From Anaerobacillus arseniciselenatis (GTDB lineage Bacteria > Bacillota > Bacilli > Bacillales > Anaerobacillaceae), in contig NZ_MLQQ01000045.1 of assembly GCF_001865995.1 (NCBI RefSeq), positions 39,447-103,446 of the forward strand: 64,000 nt of DNA, written 5' to 3'. Shown in pieces: positions 42,024 through 52,665 of the stretch. Numbering within the stretch: position 1 is the stretch's first letter; each line of letters opens with the position of its first letter. The position numbers and the translations under genes were made by a program. Below the pieces are notes generated by a model. It ran no database searches. It was not told where the DNA came from and was given only the letters and a program-made list of their open reading frames with translations.

Positions 42024-44282
42024 ATGAATATAGAAAAAAGGTTGAAACAAGCATTAAAAGAATGTGAGCGATTGCGAGCGGAAAATAAATACTTAAAGGA
42101 TCTGTTAGATAAAAATCAAATCTCTTATTCTGCTCCCGATACTAATTTTGTATATGAGGGTGATTCTAAAGCTTCAAAAACTGAGATTATTAATAAAAGA
42201 ATTACGATTTTTAAAAGTTTATTCAGAGGAAGATCAGATGTTTTTGCCGTTCGATACACTTCCGCTAAAAATGGTGATGGTTACACGCCAGTCCGTCAAA
42301 AAAATCGTAAATATGTACCTCTAACTGACCGGGAGATTTATGATCATTTAAGTGGGAAACAGACAATAGGTATCTATCCTTTATTAGAAAATCATATGTG
42401 CTATTTTTTAGCTTTCGATTTTGATAAAGGAAACTGGGTTGAAGAGGTAAAATCGTTGATTGCGGCTTGCCAAAAGTTCGATGTTCCTACATCTATAGAA
42501 ATCTCTAGATCGGGGAACGGTTGTCATTTATGGATTTTCTTTTTAGAAATGATACCAGCATCTCTTGCTCGTGAGTTAGGAAAATTTTTATTAACTCACA
42601 CCGGGCGAAAATTAACTTCCTTTGATCGCATGTTCCCAACGCAAGATTTTGTTCAAAAAGGCGGCCTCGGAAATTTAATCGCCCTCCCTCTTCAACGTGA
42701 GCCAAGAAAAAGTGGGAATAGTCTGTTTTTAGATGAAAACTTCGAACCATTCTCTGATCAGTGGCGCTACCTTGCATCTATAAAGAGGGTATCAAAAGCA
42801 AAGATCCATAGCATTTTAAAATCAACGAATGAAAATATAGAAATAAATATGTTAGAACAGCTTTCTCTTACTTTGAAAAATGGCATTCATATTAAAAAAT
42901 TCGAGCTTCCTTCTGAATTTTTATCGAAGTTAATCAAAACTGCTACTTTCGGGAATCCTGAATTTTTTAAAGCACAAGCAAAGCGTTACTCAACTTATCG
43001 AATTCCAAGGTTTATAGATTGCTCTCAAATTGAAAATGATACTGTAATCTTACCAAGGGGCTGCTTTGAAAATATCAACAATATTGCAAAAGAGCATTCT
43101 CTCCCGATAAAGATTGAGGATAACCGTAATGTAGGTGAAAAAATTGATGTTCATTTTCACGGGCAATTGAGTTATCAGCAGGAAGAAGCTGTTGAAGCAA
43201 TGGTTAAGCATGATTGTGGTGTGTTAGCTGCTGATACTGGATTTGGAAAAACGGTGACAGCTGCAGCGATCATTGCTAACAATAAAATCAATACACTTGT
43301 TATTGTTCACCGTACTCGATTAATCGAACAATGGATCGAGCGTCTTTCTCAATTTTTGAATATCTCTAAGAATGATATTGGGCAAATTGGTGGTGGGAAG
43401 AACAAGTCTACAGGAGTTATCGATGTGGCGACAATTCAAAGTCTCCGTCGTAAAGATGGTTTGAGATCAGAAATTACGCAATATGGTCAAGTGATCGTTG
43501 ATGAATGCCATAGCATCCCAGCCGTGAGCTTTGAAAAAGTATTAAAAGCGATACGAGCAAAAAATGTATATGGCTTAACAGCGACTCCCATTCGAAAGGA
43601 TGGATTACATCCAATTATTTTTATGCAGTGCGGTTCAATTCGCTATAAAACTGATCCGAAAAAACAAGCAAAAATACGCTCGTTTACGCAAACATTAGTC
43701 GTGAGAAATACTATTTTTAAAACAAATGAAACAGATATTCAAAAAATTTATTCTAGCATCTCATTTGACGACGGACGCAATGATATGATTTTTGACGATG
43801 TTCTTCTCTCACTTGAGGAAAAACGATCACCGATTATATTAACTGAAAGATTAGAGCATATTGAAGAACTAAAAAATAGATTTAAAAACTTTGCGAAAAA
43901 TATTATTATTCTTTCTGGCGCTATGAAGAAAAAAGAGCGTACCGAAGCAATGCAAAAACTTTTAGACATTCCTGATACGGAAGAACGATTGTTGATTGCG
44001 ACTGGAAAGTATATTGGAGAAGGTTTTGATGATCCACGATTAGATACTTTATTCTTAACGATGCCAATCTCTTGGAAAGGAACCCTGCAGCAATATGTCG
44101 GTAGACTTCATCGAAATCATTGGAATAAATCAGAAGTGAAGGTTTATGATTATGTTGACAAACACGTTCCTCCCCTCTTAAAAATGTATGAAAAAAGATT
44201 AACAGGCTATAAAGCCCTAGGTTACAAAACTAAAGAAGATAAAAAAGGTAGTCATGATAGCGAGCAAATGCAGTTGTTTTAA
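42024..44282 (+). CDS. TOTE-type primase fused to superfamily 2 helicase
   Basis: 752 residues. A short coiled coil (1-30) leads into an archaeo-eukaryotic-primase domain of the TOTE conflict-system type: FLAFDFDKG near 128-136 holds the metal-binding Asp pair and EISRSGNGCHLWIFF near 159-173 holds the sGxGxH motif. Then a RecA pair: AADTGFGKTVTAA near 394, VIVDECHS (DExH) near 490, GLTATPIRKDG near 512, GRLHR near 692. It ends in SEQMQLF, which fits a beta-clamp binding motif (QxxLF). ATG 42024 has a GAGGGAATGTT site. No other TOTE genes adjoin. Proposed roles in the literature are replication-linked element or defence functions; experimental function unknown to me. Confidence 0.85.
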   Translation: MNIEKRLKQALKECERLRAENKYLKDLLDKNQISYSAPDTNFVYEGDSKASKTEIINKRITIFKSLFRGRSDVFAVRYTSAKNGDGYTPVRQKNRKYVPLTDREIYDHLSGKQTIGIYPLLENHMCYFLAFDFDKGNWVEEVKSLIAACQKFDVPTSIEISRSGNGCHLWIFFLEMIPASLARELGKFLLTHTGRKLTSFDRMFPTQDFVQKGGLGNLIALPLQREPRKSGNSLFLDENFEPFSDQWRYLASIKRVSKAKIHSILKSTNENIEINMLEQLSLTLKNGIHIKKFELPSEFLSKLIKTATFGNPEFFKAQAKRYSTYRIPRFIDCSQIENDTVILPRGCFENINNIAKEHSLPIKIEDNRNVGEKIDVHFHGQLSYQQEEAVEAMVKHDCGVLAADTGFGKTVTAAAIIANNKINTLVIVHRTRLIEQWIERLSQFLNISKNDIGQIGGGKNKSTGVIDVATIQSLRRKDGLRSEITQYGQVIVDECHSIPAVSFEKVLKAIRAKNVYGLTATPIRKDGLHPIIFMQCGSIRYKTDPKKQAKIRSFTQTLVVRNTIFKTNETDIQKIYSSISFDDGRNDMIFDDVLLSLEEKRSPIILTERLEHIEELKNRFKNFAKNIIILSGAMKKKERTEAMQKLLDIPDTEERLLIATGKYIGEGFDDPRLDTLFLTMPISWKGTLQQYVGRLHRNHWNKSEVKVYDYVDKHVPPLLKMYEKRLTGYKALGYKTKEDKKGSHDSEQMQLF

Positions 44283-44299
44283 TACAATAATGGAGTTAT

Positions 44300-44340
44300 G
44301 CGGAGGGACAGGTGCATTGTCCCAGTTGAATTCAGCCTTC
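44300..44340. repeat. REP-like unit GGGACAGGTGCATTGTCCC with common tail
   Basis: CGGAGGGACAGGTGCATTGTCCCAGTTGAATTCAGCCTTCC. A hairpin of 7-base arms (GGGACAG? / TTGTCCC) with the same 3' tail as at 41656. Confidence 0.75.
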
Positions 44341-44452
44341 CACTATTTTCTTATTTAAGCGAAAAGAAAGAAGCATGAGGTCCCTCCTTGCTTCAAAGAA
44401 ATAACGAATTACACAGGAGGGACCTGACCTATCTCCATTCTAACTTTAATTC

Positions 44453-44504
44453 GTGCCTGTCAGAGCAACCAAGCCTAGGTTGACCTGACAGGCACTTATT
44501 TTTG
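44453..44504 (+). terminator. Hairpin terminator, GTGCCTGTCAG arms
   Basis: GTGCCTGTCAG-AG-CAACC loop GGTTG-AC-CTGACAGGCAC, then TTATTTTTG. It is built from the same GTGCCTGTCA word as the intergenic repeats and would end the helicase transcript. Confidence 0.75.
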
Positions 44505-44520
44505 ATTTCATAGATAGCTA

Positions 44521-44700
44521 GCGGACATACGTTCCTCTATTTTGTCAATTTTAGCACTTTTTTCGTTTTTACGGACATATGTTCCGTTATTTTAAGAAAA
44601 TCAGCACCGATCGATGTGATTTTGAGCAAATAAAGGAACTGATGTCCGCTTAACTTTTAATAGTTGCCCTTTTCAGCTAAATAAGGGATCTCATGTCCGC
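44521..44700. repeat. 180-bp nested-palindrome repeat, copy 4
   Basis: GCGGACATACGTTCCTCTATTT...AAGGGATCTCATGTCCGC. The inner unit is ACGGACATATGTTCCG with mirror AAGGAACTGATGTCCG. This is the most diverged copy, but its length is still 180. Confidence 0.9.
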
Positions 44701-44876
44701 CAGCACACTGATACGCGCACTTCCGTTCAAAAAAACAATGATAATGCTTGCACAGCTTTATCCATTTACATACTTCAATTTTTATTGGTTATTTTAAAAA
44801 TAAGATATGTAATTGTATAACTTAAACAAAGTAAACGCGTTCAAACTATATCAAAAAAGCTATTGGAGGGGTTCTC

Positions 44877-45005
44877 ATGGAAAAAGGTTATTACTTAGCA
44901 GACCTTACTGAAAATGAAAAAGAAAAATTATCGAAATTCGAAGAAGAGCTTGGGATAGTATTAATTGCTTGGGAAAAAGATGCCGAGGGCAACAACGAAG
45001 TTTAA
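44877..45005 (+). CDS. 42-residue hypothetical protein
   Basis: MEKGYYLADLTENEKEKLS...: a charged helix (ENEKEKLSKFEEELG) between short strands (ILIAWEK type), ending in an acidic NNEV tail. ATG 44877 has an excellent GGAGGGGTTCTC ribosome site, and a strong terminator follows 24 bases after the stop, so this is very likely a real single-gene unit. Similar-sized conserved hypothetical proteins occur in Bacillaceae; no function is known to me. Confidence 0.72.
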   Translation: MEKGYYLADLTENEKEKLSKFEEELGIVLIAWEKDAEGNNEV

Positions 45006-45028
45006 ACGTGTGACTACTTGCAACAAAA

Positions 45029-45058
45029 ATCTTCACCTTAAGTGGTGAAGAATTTTTT
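45029..45058 (+). terminator. Terminator of the 42-residue gene
   Basis: CTTCACC-TTAAG-TGGTGAAG followed by AATTTTTT. Confidence 0.85.
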
Positions 45059-45141
45059 GCTTTAAAAATGGGCATTTTATTCAAGTCAGTTAATTGGCTT
45101 GTTTTCACATTTCGGCACCTTTAAAAAAGGAGAGAATAAGT

Positions 45142-45702
45142 ATGATCGCTTATTTTGGAGCTATGGAGAAATTCGAAAATTTTAATAAAGAAACGCTCAT
45201 TCAAAATGCACAAGACGATATTAAAACGATTGGATTTTGGTTTACTTCTGATATCAAAACTGCGATACCTTATGCAATCGGAACTGAGACTGTTTATGAA
45301 AAATCAGAAACAGAATTTTGGGAAGATGGAGAACCTAAGGTAGTTCCAATTGAAAGACCGGTAATTGGCTTTATTTACAAAGTATATATCGATGAACCAA
45401 ATCTTAAGATATATCAATCTAATTCAGTTGATGCATATGAATTATTTATGACCGACCGTGATAAATACTGTGATTATTTCAGTACAAAAAAAAGAAACCT
45501 CACCTGGAAAGATGAGGCCATTCTTTTAAATAAAGATGAAGCTAATGCAAAATTTCGTAACAATTTAATTAATCACGGGTATGAAGGTTTTTTAATACGA
45601 AATTGTAAACTTCAAAATGGTGTAACTGACTTATATTGCTTTTTTTCAGTCGATGCTCTTCACATTTCTGATGTTATACCGGTAGAAACTTTGGATTATT
45701 GA
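45142..45702 (+). CDS. ADP-ribosyltransferase-like protein (ART-PolyVal type, tentative)
   Basis: 186 residues from ATG 45142 (AAGGAGAGAATAAGT site). The layout matches phage/mobile-element ART domains: an early YFGAMEKFENF, then TIGFWFTSDIKTAIPYA (the FTS-x-A-x-YA segment), FIYKVYIDEPNLKIYQ, and a late NHGYEGFLIRN that corresponds to the GYDG-I element. A clear catalytic Glu cannot be fixed by eye. Such enzymes modify proteins or nucleic acids of a host or phage with ADP-ribose from NAD. Single gene, no obvious antitoxin. A member of an unrelated family with a similar strand order is possible. Confidence 0.5.
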   Translation: MIAYFGAMEKFENFNKETLIQNAQDDIKTIGFWFTSDIKTAIPYAIGTETVYEKSETEFWEDGEPKVVPIERPVIGFIYKVYIDEPNLKIYQSNSVDAYELFMTDRDKYCDYFSTKKRNLTWKDEAILLNKDEANAKFRNNLINHGYEGFLIRNCKLQNGVTDLYCFFSVDALHISDVIPVETLDY

Positions 45703-45758
45703 ATGACTTTCACATTTTAAGTGTCAAGTGACTTTGGATGCTCTTCGCATTCATAAGT

Positions 45759-46766
45759 TTATTCACTAATTTCAAGGGTAATCTTTCCGAAATTCTCTCC
45801 CTTTTCCATATACAATTGTGCCTCTTTCGCATCTTTAAGAGAATAACATTTATCAACATAAGGAGAAATCTTGTGTTCTCCAAAAAATTGCAGCATATCT
45901 TTAAAATCTTCTGGACTTCCCATTGTTGATCCTTTAATATCTAATTGTTTAAAAAATATCCGCGGTAGTAATAGCTCTTTAATCGGTCCACTTGTAGCAC
46001 CGAAGTTAACGATACGTGCCGCAGGGTTTGCTAAGCTTAGCATATGATTAAAGTTTTCTCCACCGACACCATCAATTATAAGATCTGCGCCCCCCATCAA
46101 TTTTTTCATTTCTTTTACCCAAGAATCCGAGCGATAATTGACGCCACCTTTAGCCCCTAGTTGTTTTGCTTTTTCAAGTTTCTCATCACTACTAGAGGTA
46201 ACAAAGACATTCGCACCGTGAGCCACAGCGATTTGTAATGCTAATAAAGCGACACCACTGCCAATTCCGGGAATAAGAACGTTTTCTCCTTTTTTGAGAT
46301 TACCCCTGAACATCAGGGAGCGAAAAGCCGTTAAAGCTGCTAAAGGCAGTGCGGCCGCTTCTTCCCAAGAAAGATATTCTGGTTTTGTAAATACATTTTC
46401 AGCTGGTGCTACCACATATTCCGCGTATGTACCGTTCGTTGGCATTCCTAATATGTGATGTTCCCGTCCATTGTAGTTTCTATTTTCTCCCCAATTTAAC
46501 GCAGGATTAATAACCACTGCACTACCTACCTTAATGTCAGATACTTGGTTTCCGACAGCAACGACTTCCCCTGCGCCATCTGATCCTAAAATAGACGGAA
46601 GCTTCATCCCTGGATACATTCCATAAGTAATCCACAGATCTCTTCGGTTTAACGCTGCATATTTGAGTCGTACTAAAACTTCATTTTCTTTCGGAGTCGG
46701 AACCTCCACATCTTCATATCGTAATTGATTAGGCCCACCTAGTTCTCTTAAAACAATCGCTTTCAT
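45759..46766 (-). CDS. Zinc-type alcohol dehydrogenase-like/quinone oxidoreductase (MDR family)
   Basis: 335 residues. The N-terminal GroES-like domain has YAALNRRDLWITYGMYPG near 32 and LGSDGAGEVVAVG near 60. The Rossmann domain has VLIPGIGSGVALLALQIAVAHG near 162. The structural-zinc Cys loop is missing (ENRNYNGREHHILG instead), so it is a zinc-poor YogA/quinone-reductase type acting on aldehydes or quinones with NADPH. ATG 46766 follows AGAGGGGGTTTATGAA. A perfect palindrome at 46792-46813 just upstream points to a TetR-family repressor. Confidence 0.88.
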   Translation of the reverse strand: MKAIVLRELGGPNQLRYEDVEVPTPKENEVLVRLKYAALNRRDLWITYGMYPGMKLPSILGSDGAGEVVAVGNQVSDIKVGSAVVINPALNWGENRNYNGREHHILGMPTNGTYAEYVVAPAENVFTKPEYLSWEEAAALPLAALTAFRSLMFRGNLKKGENVLIPGIGSGVALLALQIAVAHGANVFVTSSSDEKLEKAKQLGAKGGVNYRSDSWVKEMKKLMGGADLIIDGVGGENFNHMLSLANPAARIVNFGATSGPIKELLLPRIFFKQLDIKGSTMGSPEDFKDMLQFFGEHKISPYVDKCYSLKDAKEAQLYMEKGENFGKITLEISE

Positions 46767-46791
46767 TTCATAAACCCCCTCTAAAATTTTA

Positions 46792-46813
46792 AATGAGCGA
46801 ACGCTCGCTCATT
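46792..46813. promoter_or_regulatory. Palindromic operator upstream of the MDR oxidoreductase
   Basis: AATGAGCGA-ACGC-TCGCTCATT has perfect 9-base arms and continues CATTAAT. The GAGCGNNCGCTC style is typical of TetR-family operators. The regulator gene is not in the window. Confidence 0.7.
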
Positions 46814-46985
46814 CATTAATAGAATTTTCTTAATATTTATTATATTAGAACATTTAATCTCTTACAAGTATTTCAGGGACGGGTTTGATGTGCACTCCAG
46901 TCGCGAGGGTCAGGGGTACAGTGTCCCATTCGCTCCTCTTCTTCTATCAATTCTAGCAATACACTTTTGAATATTCCAGTAATAT

Positions 46986-47052
46986 GTGCGTTAAGCTGCT
47001 CGCAACTACATACAGTCTGATATGGCTCAATTTAGGTAATTATGAATTCACT
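46986..47052 (-). repeat. Hairpin element E, truncated copy
   Basis: GTGCGTTAAGCTGCTCGCAACTACATACAGTCTGATATGGCTCAATTTAGGTAATTATGAATTCACTC. Only the second half is left, compared with 48445-48561. A REP-like GTCAGGGGTACAGTGTCCCATTCGC lies at about 46909. Nothing else is seen in 46814-47136. Confidence 0.75.
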
Positions 47053-47136
47053 CTATTGGAAAAACATTATTGAAACGAAATGCGAATACGATAAGTATGA
47101 ATACAGATGATAAGCAATCTTAGAATGGAGGATTAT

Positions 47137-47994
47137 ATGATACAAATATCAGGGGTACCGCTTCAGCTCAATGAAAACTGGCAGCTTGAAAGTATTGAAA
47201 GAACCATCATTCAACATATGCTTGATGCTCCCGTGTTATATTCTTATTATTCCGAGGGTGAATTATTGTTTGAAGTTAAAGTACGTAAAAACATGATCAA
47301 AAGTGCAAAGGCAATGGATCAAGGTCAAGCTGAGTTTACCACTTTTGAATATGCCCGCTGTAATCCCAACTACTGGCAATTAACAAGGCAAGGCGGGTTT
47401 CTGATAAGACCTGACGTGCAACCGGCTGATGCGATTTTAGACATTTATAGGAACAGTTCACTGTATGGATTTGAATGTGCAACTGCTGCTGTCATCATTT
47501 ATTACCATGCCACTTTGTATAGTATTGGCAGCAATTTATTTAATGCTCTGTTTCAAAATCTTTATCTTTATAGCTGGCATACTGATCCTGACCTAGGTAT
47601 AACTACCTTTCATGCAAATCATTTTTTACCCGGTGATGTAGTTTATATTAATAATCCTGACTTTCATCCCAATACACCATGGTTTAGAGGCCTTAATGCC
47701 GTACTTCTTGACGATGGTCGATTTTTTGGACATGGATTTTCGATAAGGACGTTGGAACAAATGATTGAAACTCTCAATGAATTCAGAAAACCCGGCAGTC
47801 AACAATCAGCTTATTTAGCAACTTTAGTGACGAGGCCTTCTTTTAACCATTTAGGCAGCTTGGTAAGTCAGCAAACAAGTCATAGAGCATACAAATTGCA
47901 ACATCCGATTGTTCACCATAACGAAAATTCCATATCCTATGTGCTGTATCTATATTATCTATCTAATGGAATTAATGAGACAGAAGATAAATAG
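47137..47994 (+). CDS. tgl: Protein-glutamine gamma-glutamyltransferase, spore coat cross-linking
   Basis: 285 residues from ATG 47137 (TGGAGGATTAT site); B. subtilis Tgl is 245. It makes epsilon-(gamma-glutamyl)lysine bonds in spore coat proteins. The catalytic Cys is in YGFECATAAVIIYY near residue 113, preceded by RPDVQPADAILDI; FHANHFLPGDVVYINNPDF near 160 and WFRGLNAVLL near 185 follow as in Tgl. The extra C-terminal 35 residues are not typical. Expected in the mother cell late in sporulation under SigK; no clear SigK promoter is identified. Its presence says the organism sporulates. Confidence 0.93.
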   Translation: MIQISGVPLQLNENWQLESIERTIIQHMLDAPVLYSYYSEGELLFEVKVRKNMIKSAKAMDQGQAEFTTFEYARCNPNYWQLTRQGGFLIRPDVQPADAILDIYRNSSLYGFECATAAVIIYYHATLYSIGSNLFNALFQNLYLYSWHTDPDLGITTFHANHFLPGDVVYINNPDFHPNTPWFRGLNAVLLDDGRFFGHGFSIRTLEQMIETLNEFRKPGSQQSAYLATLVTRPSFNHLGSLVSQQTSHRAYKLQHPIVHHNENSISYVLYLYYLSNGINETEDK

Positions 47995-48177
47995 AAACCG
48001 AATAAAACTCGTTTCATTTCCCGATATATTCAATGCGCATGTGCCTATTAAATTACTTATTACAACCTAGCATCACCCATTACACTCACCCATTTTCTGT
48101 ATAGACGGGCTCAAATTTTATCTCTGAGAGTATTATGTAGGTATAACCACACTAACCCAAAGAAAGGAAGTGTAAAA

Positions 48178-48363
48178 ATGTATTCTAACTTACCACCGAC
48201 TCTCGGAGCAAATGTTCCACCAAATATTCCACCTATGCCAACTTATGCAGCTCCTGCTTATGGTTATGGCTATGCAGCTCCTGCTCGTCATACTAATTAT
48301 TTCACTTTAATCGTAGTGCTATTTATCTTATTAGTCATTGTAGGTGCAAGTTATATCGCCTAA
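48178..48363 (+). CDS. YjcZ-family sporulation-type small membrane protein
   Basis: 61 residues. The Pro/Ala/Tyr/Gly-rich N-terminus (YAAPAYGYGYAAPA) is followed by the family hallmark FTLIVVLFILLVIVGASYI, a single membrane helix that ends the protein, as in YjcZ/SscA-like spore peptides. ATG 48178 has AAAGGAAGTGTAAAA upstream and a terminator follows. It stands behind tgl on the same strand but about 180 bases away. In B. subtilis such peptides are made in the forespore or mother cell; the precise role is unclear. Confidence 0.85.
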   Translation: MYSNLPPTLGANVPPNIPPMPTYAAPAYGYGYAAPARHTNYFTLIVVLFILLVIVGASYIA

Positions 48364-48391
48364 AAATGCTACCTTAACCCACTCACTTAAA

Positions 48392-48430
48392 AAATTCCTG
48401 TACAGTGCACACTTGTACAGGAATTTTTTT
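48392..48430 (+). terminator. Terminator of the YjcZ-like gene
   Basis: AAATTCCTGTAC and GTACAGGAATTT are perfect arms around AGTGCACACTT; TTTTG follows. Confidence 0.9.
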
Positions 48431-48444
48431 GATGTTAAAAGTTT

Positions 48445-48561
48445 AATCAATTTCATAATTAAATATTTTCGCCACTGAGTATCTATATGCAGTTGCGTTA
48501 AAGCGCTCGCAACTACATAAAGTTTGATATGGCTCAATTTATGTGATTATGAAATTCACTC
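48445..48561 (-). repeat. Hairpin element E, copy (core variant TGCAGTTGCG)
   Basis: AATTTCATAATTAAATATTTTCGCCACTGAG, core CTATATGCAGTTGCG/CGCAACTACATAAAG, ...ATTATGAAATTCACTC. Flanks agree with copy 2; the core stem differs but still pairs. Confidence 0.88.
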
Positions 48562-48564
48562 GAA

Positions 48565-48677
48565 GGTGGGACAAAAGTGTCTGACACCACGCGGATCCTA
48601 CTAAATATAGACGTAAAGATTTATCATATGTCTATATTCGGTGTCTAGCGGTGTCTGACACTTTGTTTTGTCCCACC
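48565..48677. repeat. Long nested hairpin of the GTGTCTGACAC family
   Basis: Outer arms GGTGGGACAAAAGTGTCTGACACC and GGTGTCTGACACTTTGTTTTGTCCCACC; inner arms AATATAGAC and GTCTATATT. Shares its outer sequence with 36578-36642. The hairpin ACCACT...AGTGGT near 48770-48804 is the only other feature before the katG promoter region. Confidence 0.82.
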
Positions 48678-48848
48678 CTCTTTCATATTTTCGAGCTAAT
48701 GACTTTCTCACGATATAGACTGCGCTACCGTGGACCCATGATATCTACAACTAAAAAATAAACAAACACCACTCAAATGTTACAAATTTGTGTTTTTAGT
48801 GGTTATCATTTTTAATTTCAGGGAATAGTTTAGTAGAATTTATAATAG

Positions 48849-48861
48849 GATAATTATTGAT
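48849..48861. promoter_or_regulatory. Possible PerR/Fur box upstream of katG
   Basis: GATAATTATTGAT resembles the 6-1-6 core GATAATNATTATC (10 of 13) and lies in TTATAATAGGATAATTATTG, about 190 bases before katG. PerR control of catalases is known in Bacillus; the match here is imperfect. Confidence 0.35.
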
Positions 48862-48904
48862 ATCCAGTTTCAAAGTTTCATTCTAAATTAAGGAATAATT
48901 ATTT

Positions 48905-51263
<2,359 letters not shown>

Positions 51264-51269
51264 AATTCT

Positions 51270-51322
51270 GAAGGGGCTGTCCAAAAGTTTCGGAAACTTT
51301 TGGGCAGCCCCCTTCTTTTTTT
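51270..51322 (+). terminator. Terminator of katG
   Basis: GAAGGGGCTGTCCAAAAGTTT-CGG-AAACTTTTGGGCAGCCCCCTTC then TTTTTTT; about 20-base arms. Confidence 0.95.
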
Positions 51323-51495
51323 TAGCGATACGAAAAAAGCTAGTGAACTTTCCCCAGGCTCCAAAAACAAACGTATTCAAAAAGGCCAAAGATATTACAC
51401 CCCAAAAAAAGCGCCTCCCCCAGCACAGTAAGCTTTAACGCACTGGGGGTCAGGCACCTCAAGTAATAGGAAATCTCAATTTAGCTTCCAGGTGT

Positions 51496-52665
51496 TTAAC
51501 TCGGTATTGCTATCTTTTGTTTCGGTTTCTTTTTACCGTATATTTTGTCAGCTAGTTTTGGGGCAAGTTGGAATAAAATGATCCCTATCGTTGCGATGAT
51601 TAAAATGTAAATACCACCAAATAGCGCTAAACTACCAACTGCTAAACTTGCTATGATAACAGAAAATTCTCCTCTGGACACTAGTGACAAACCAGCTTTG
51701 AATGCTAGTTTCTTAGATAAACCGTACCATTTCCCCCCAACAATACCAACAATCACCTTCGCTACTATTGTATAAAGTACTAACGTAATTAATAATCCTA
51801 ACATTGGGATCTCGCCAAATTCGATGGTTGTACCAAAGTAAAGGAAAAATAACGGTAATAATAAGTCTTTCATCGGTAAAAGTAAATGTTCGATTGGTTC
51901 TGGTCTCTTCACTTCCGCTAGCGTAATCCCAATTAAAAATGCGCCAAGTACCTCAGATAAACCAAGGTGAAGTGCTAAACCTCCGTAACTCAATGCTAAG
52001 CCGACGAGTAGCATGATCATGACATCACTATTAATGTAAGAGTCAAAAAAGTCAGCTAGCTTACTAAATACAAATACCCCTAATAAAATAGCGACGACTG
52101 TCATGATAATAATCTTTGTAAATACCATGCTAAGTTCAAATGCCCCTAATGCAGTACCTGCTGTCAACGCTACTAAAACGGCAACAACGATTGGTGCGAC
52201 GATATCTTCAAAAATTAATATCCCCAGCATAAACTCACTCTCGGTGTTTGCCATCCGTTTATTACTTTCTAACATTTTAGCAGTAATGGAACTGCTCGTT
52301 GCGTATGTGATACCACCAATAATAAATGACGTTAAGAAATCTAAACCAAATAACAAACAAACCGCCATAACTACACCCAAATTTAACACGACATCTAGAA
52401 TACCGGCAGGCGCAATTTTCTTTGCAATTTGAGCAAGTCTTTTAATTGGGAATTCCAGGCCTAGTAAGAAAAATAGTAGGATGATTCCTATTTCACCGGT
52501 TACATGTAGTAACTTTAAATCAACGAAAAAACCACTCACTACAATACCTAATAAAATATAAATAATGACATTCGGTATTTTCACTTTAACTCCAATGAAA
52601 CCTGCAGCAAATAATAGTAAAAATAATATTCCTGCATTCAAAATAATCGGAAATTCTGTAAACAT
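51496..52665 (-). CDS. khtU: K+/H+ antiporter membrane subunit (CPA2)
   Basis: 389 residues with about 12-13 helices and no C-terminal regulatory domain. CPA2 marks: GIVVSGFFVDLKLLHVTGEIGIILLFFLLGLEF near 40-75 and SRGEFSVIIASLAVG near 335. B. subtilis KhtU (YhaU) is about 408 residues. It exports K+ (or NH4+) in exchange for H+ at high pH. ATG 52665 shares its A with the khtT stop, so the pair is translationally coupled. Confidence 0.9.
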   Translation of the reverse strand: MFTEFPIILNAGILFLLLFAAGFIGVKVKIPNVIIYILLGIVVSGFFVDLKLLHVTGEIGIILLFFLLGLEFPIKRLAQIAKKIAPAGILDVVLNLGVVMAVCLLFGLDFLTSFIIGGITYATSSSITAKMLESNKRMANTESEFMLGILIFEDIVAPIVVAVLVALTAGTALGAFELSMVFTKIIIMTVVAILLGVFVFSKLADFFDSYINSDVMIMLLVGLALSYGGLALHLGLSEVLGAFLIGITLAEVKRPEPIEHLLLPMKDLLLPLFFLYFGTTIEFGEIPMLGLLITLVLYTIVAKVIVGIVGGKWYGLSKKLAFKAGLSLVSRGEFSVIIASLAVGSLALFGGIYILIIATIGIILFQLAPKLADKIYGKKKPKQKIAIPS

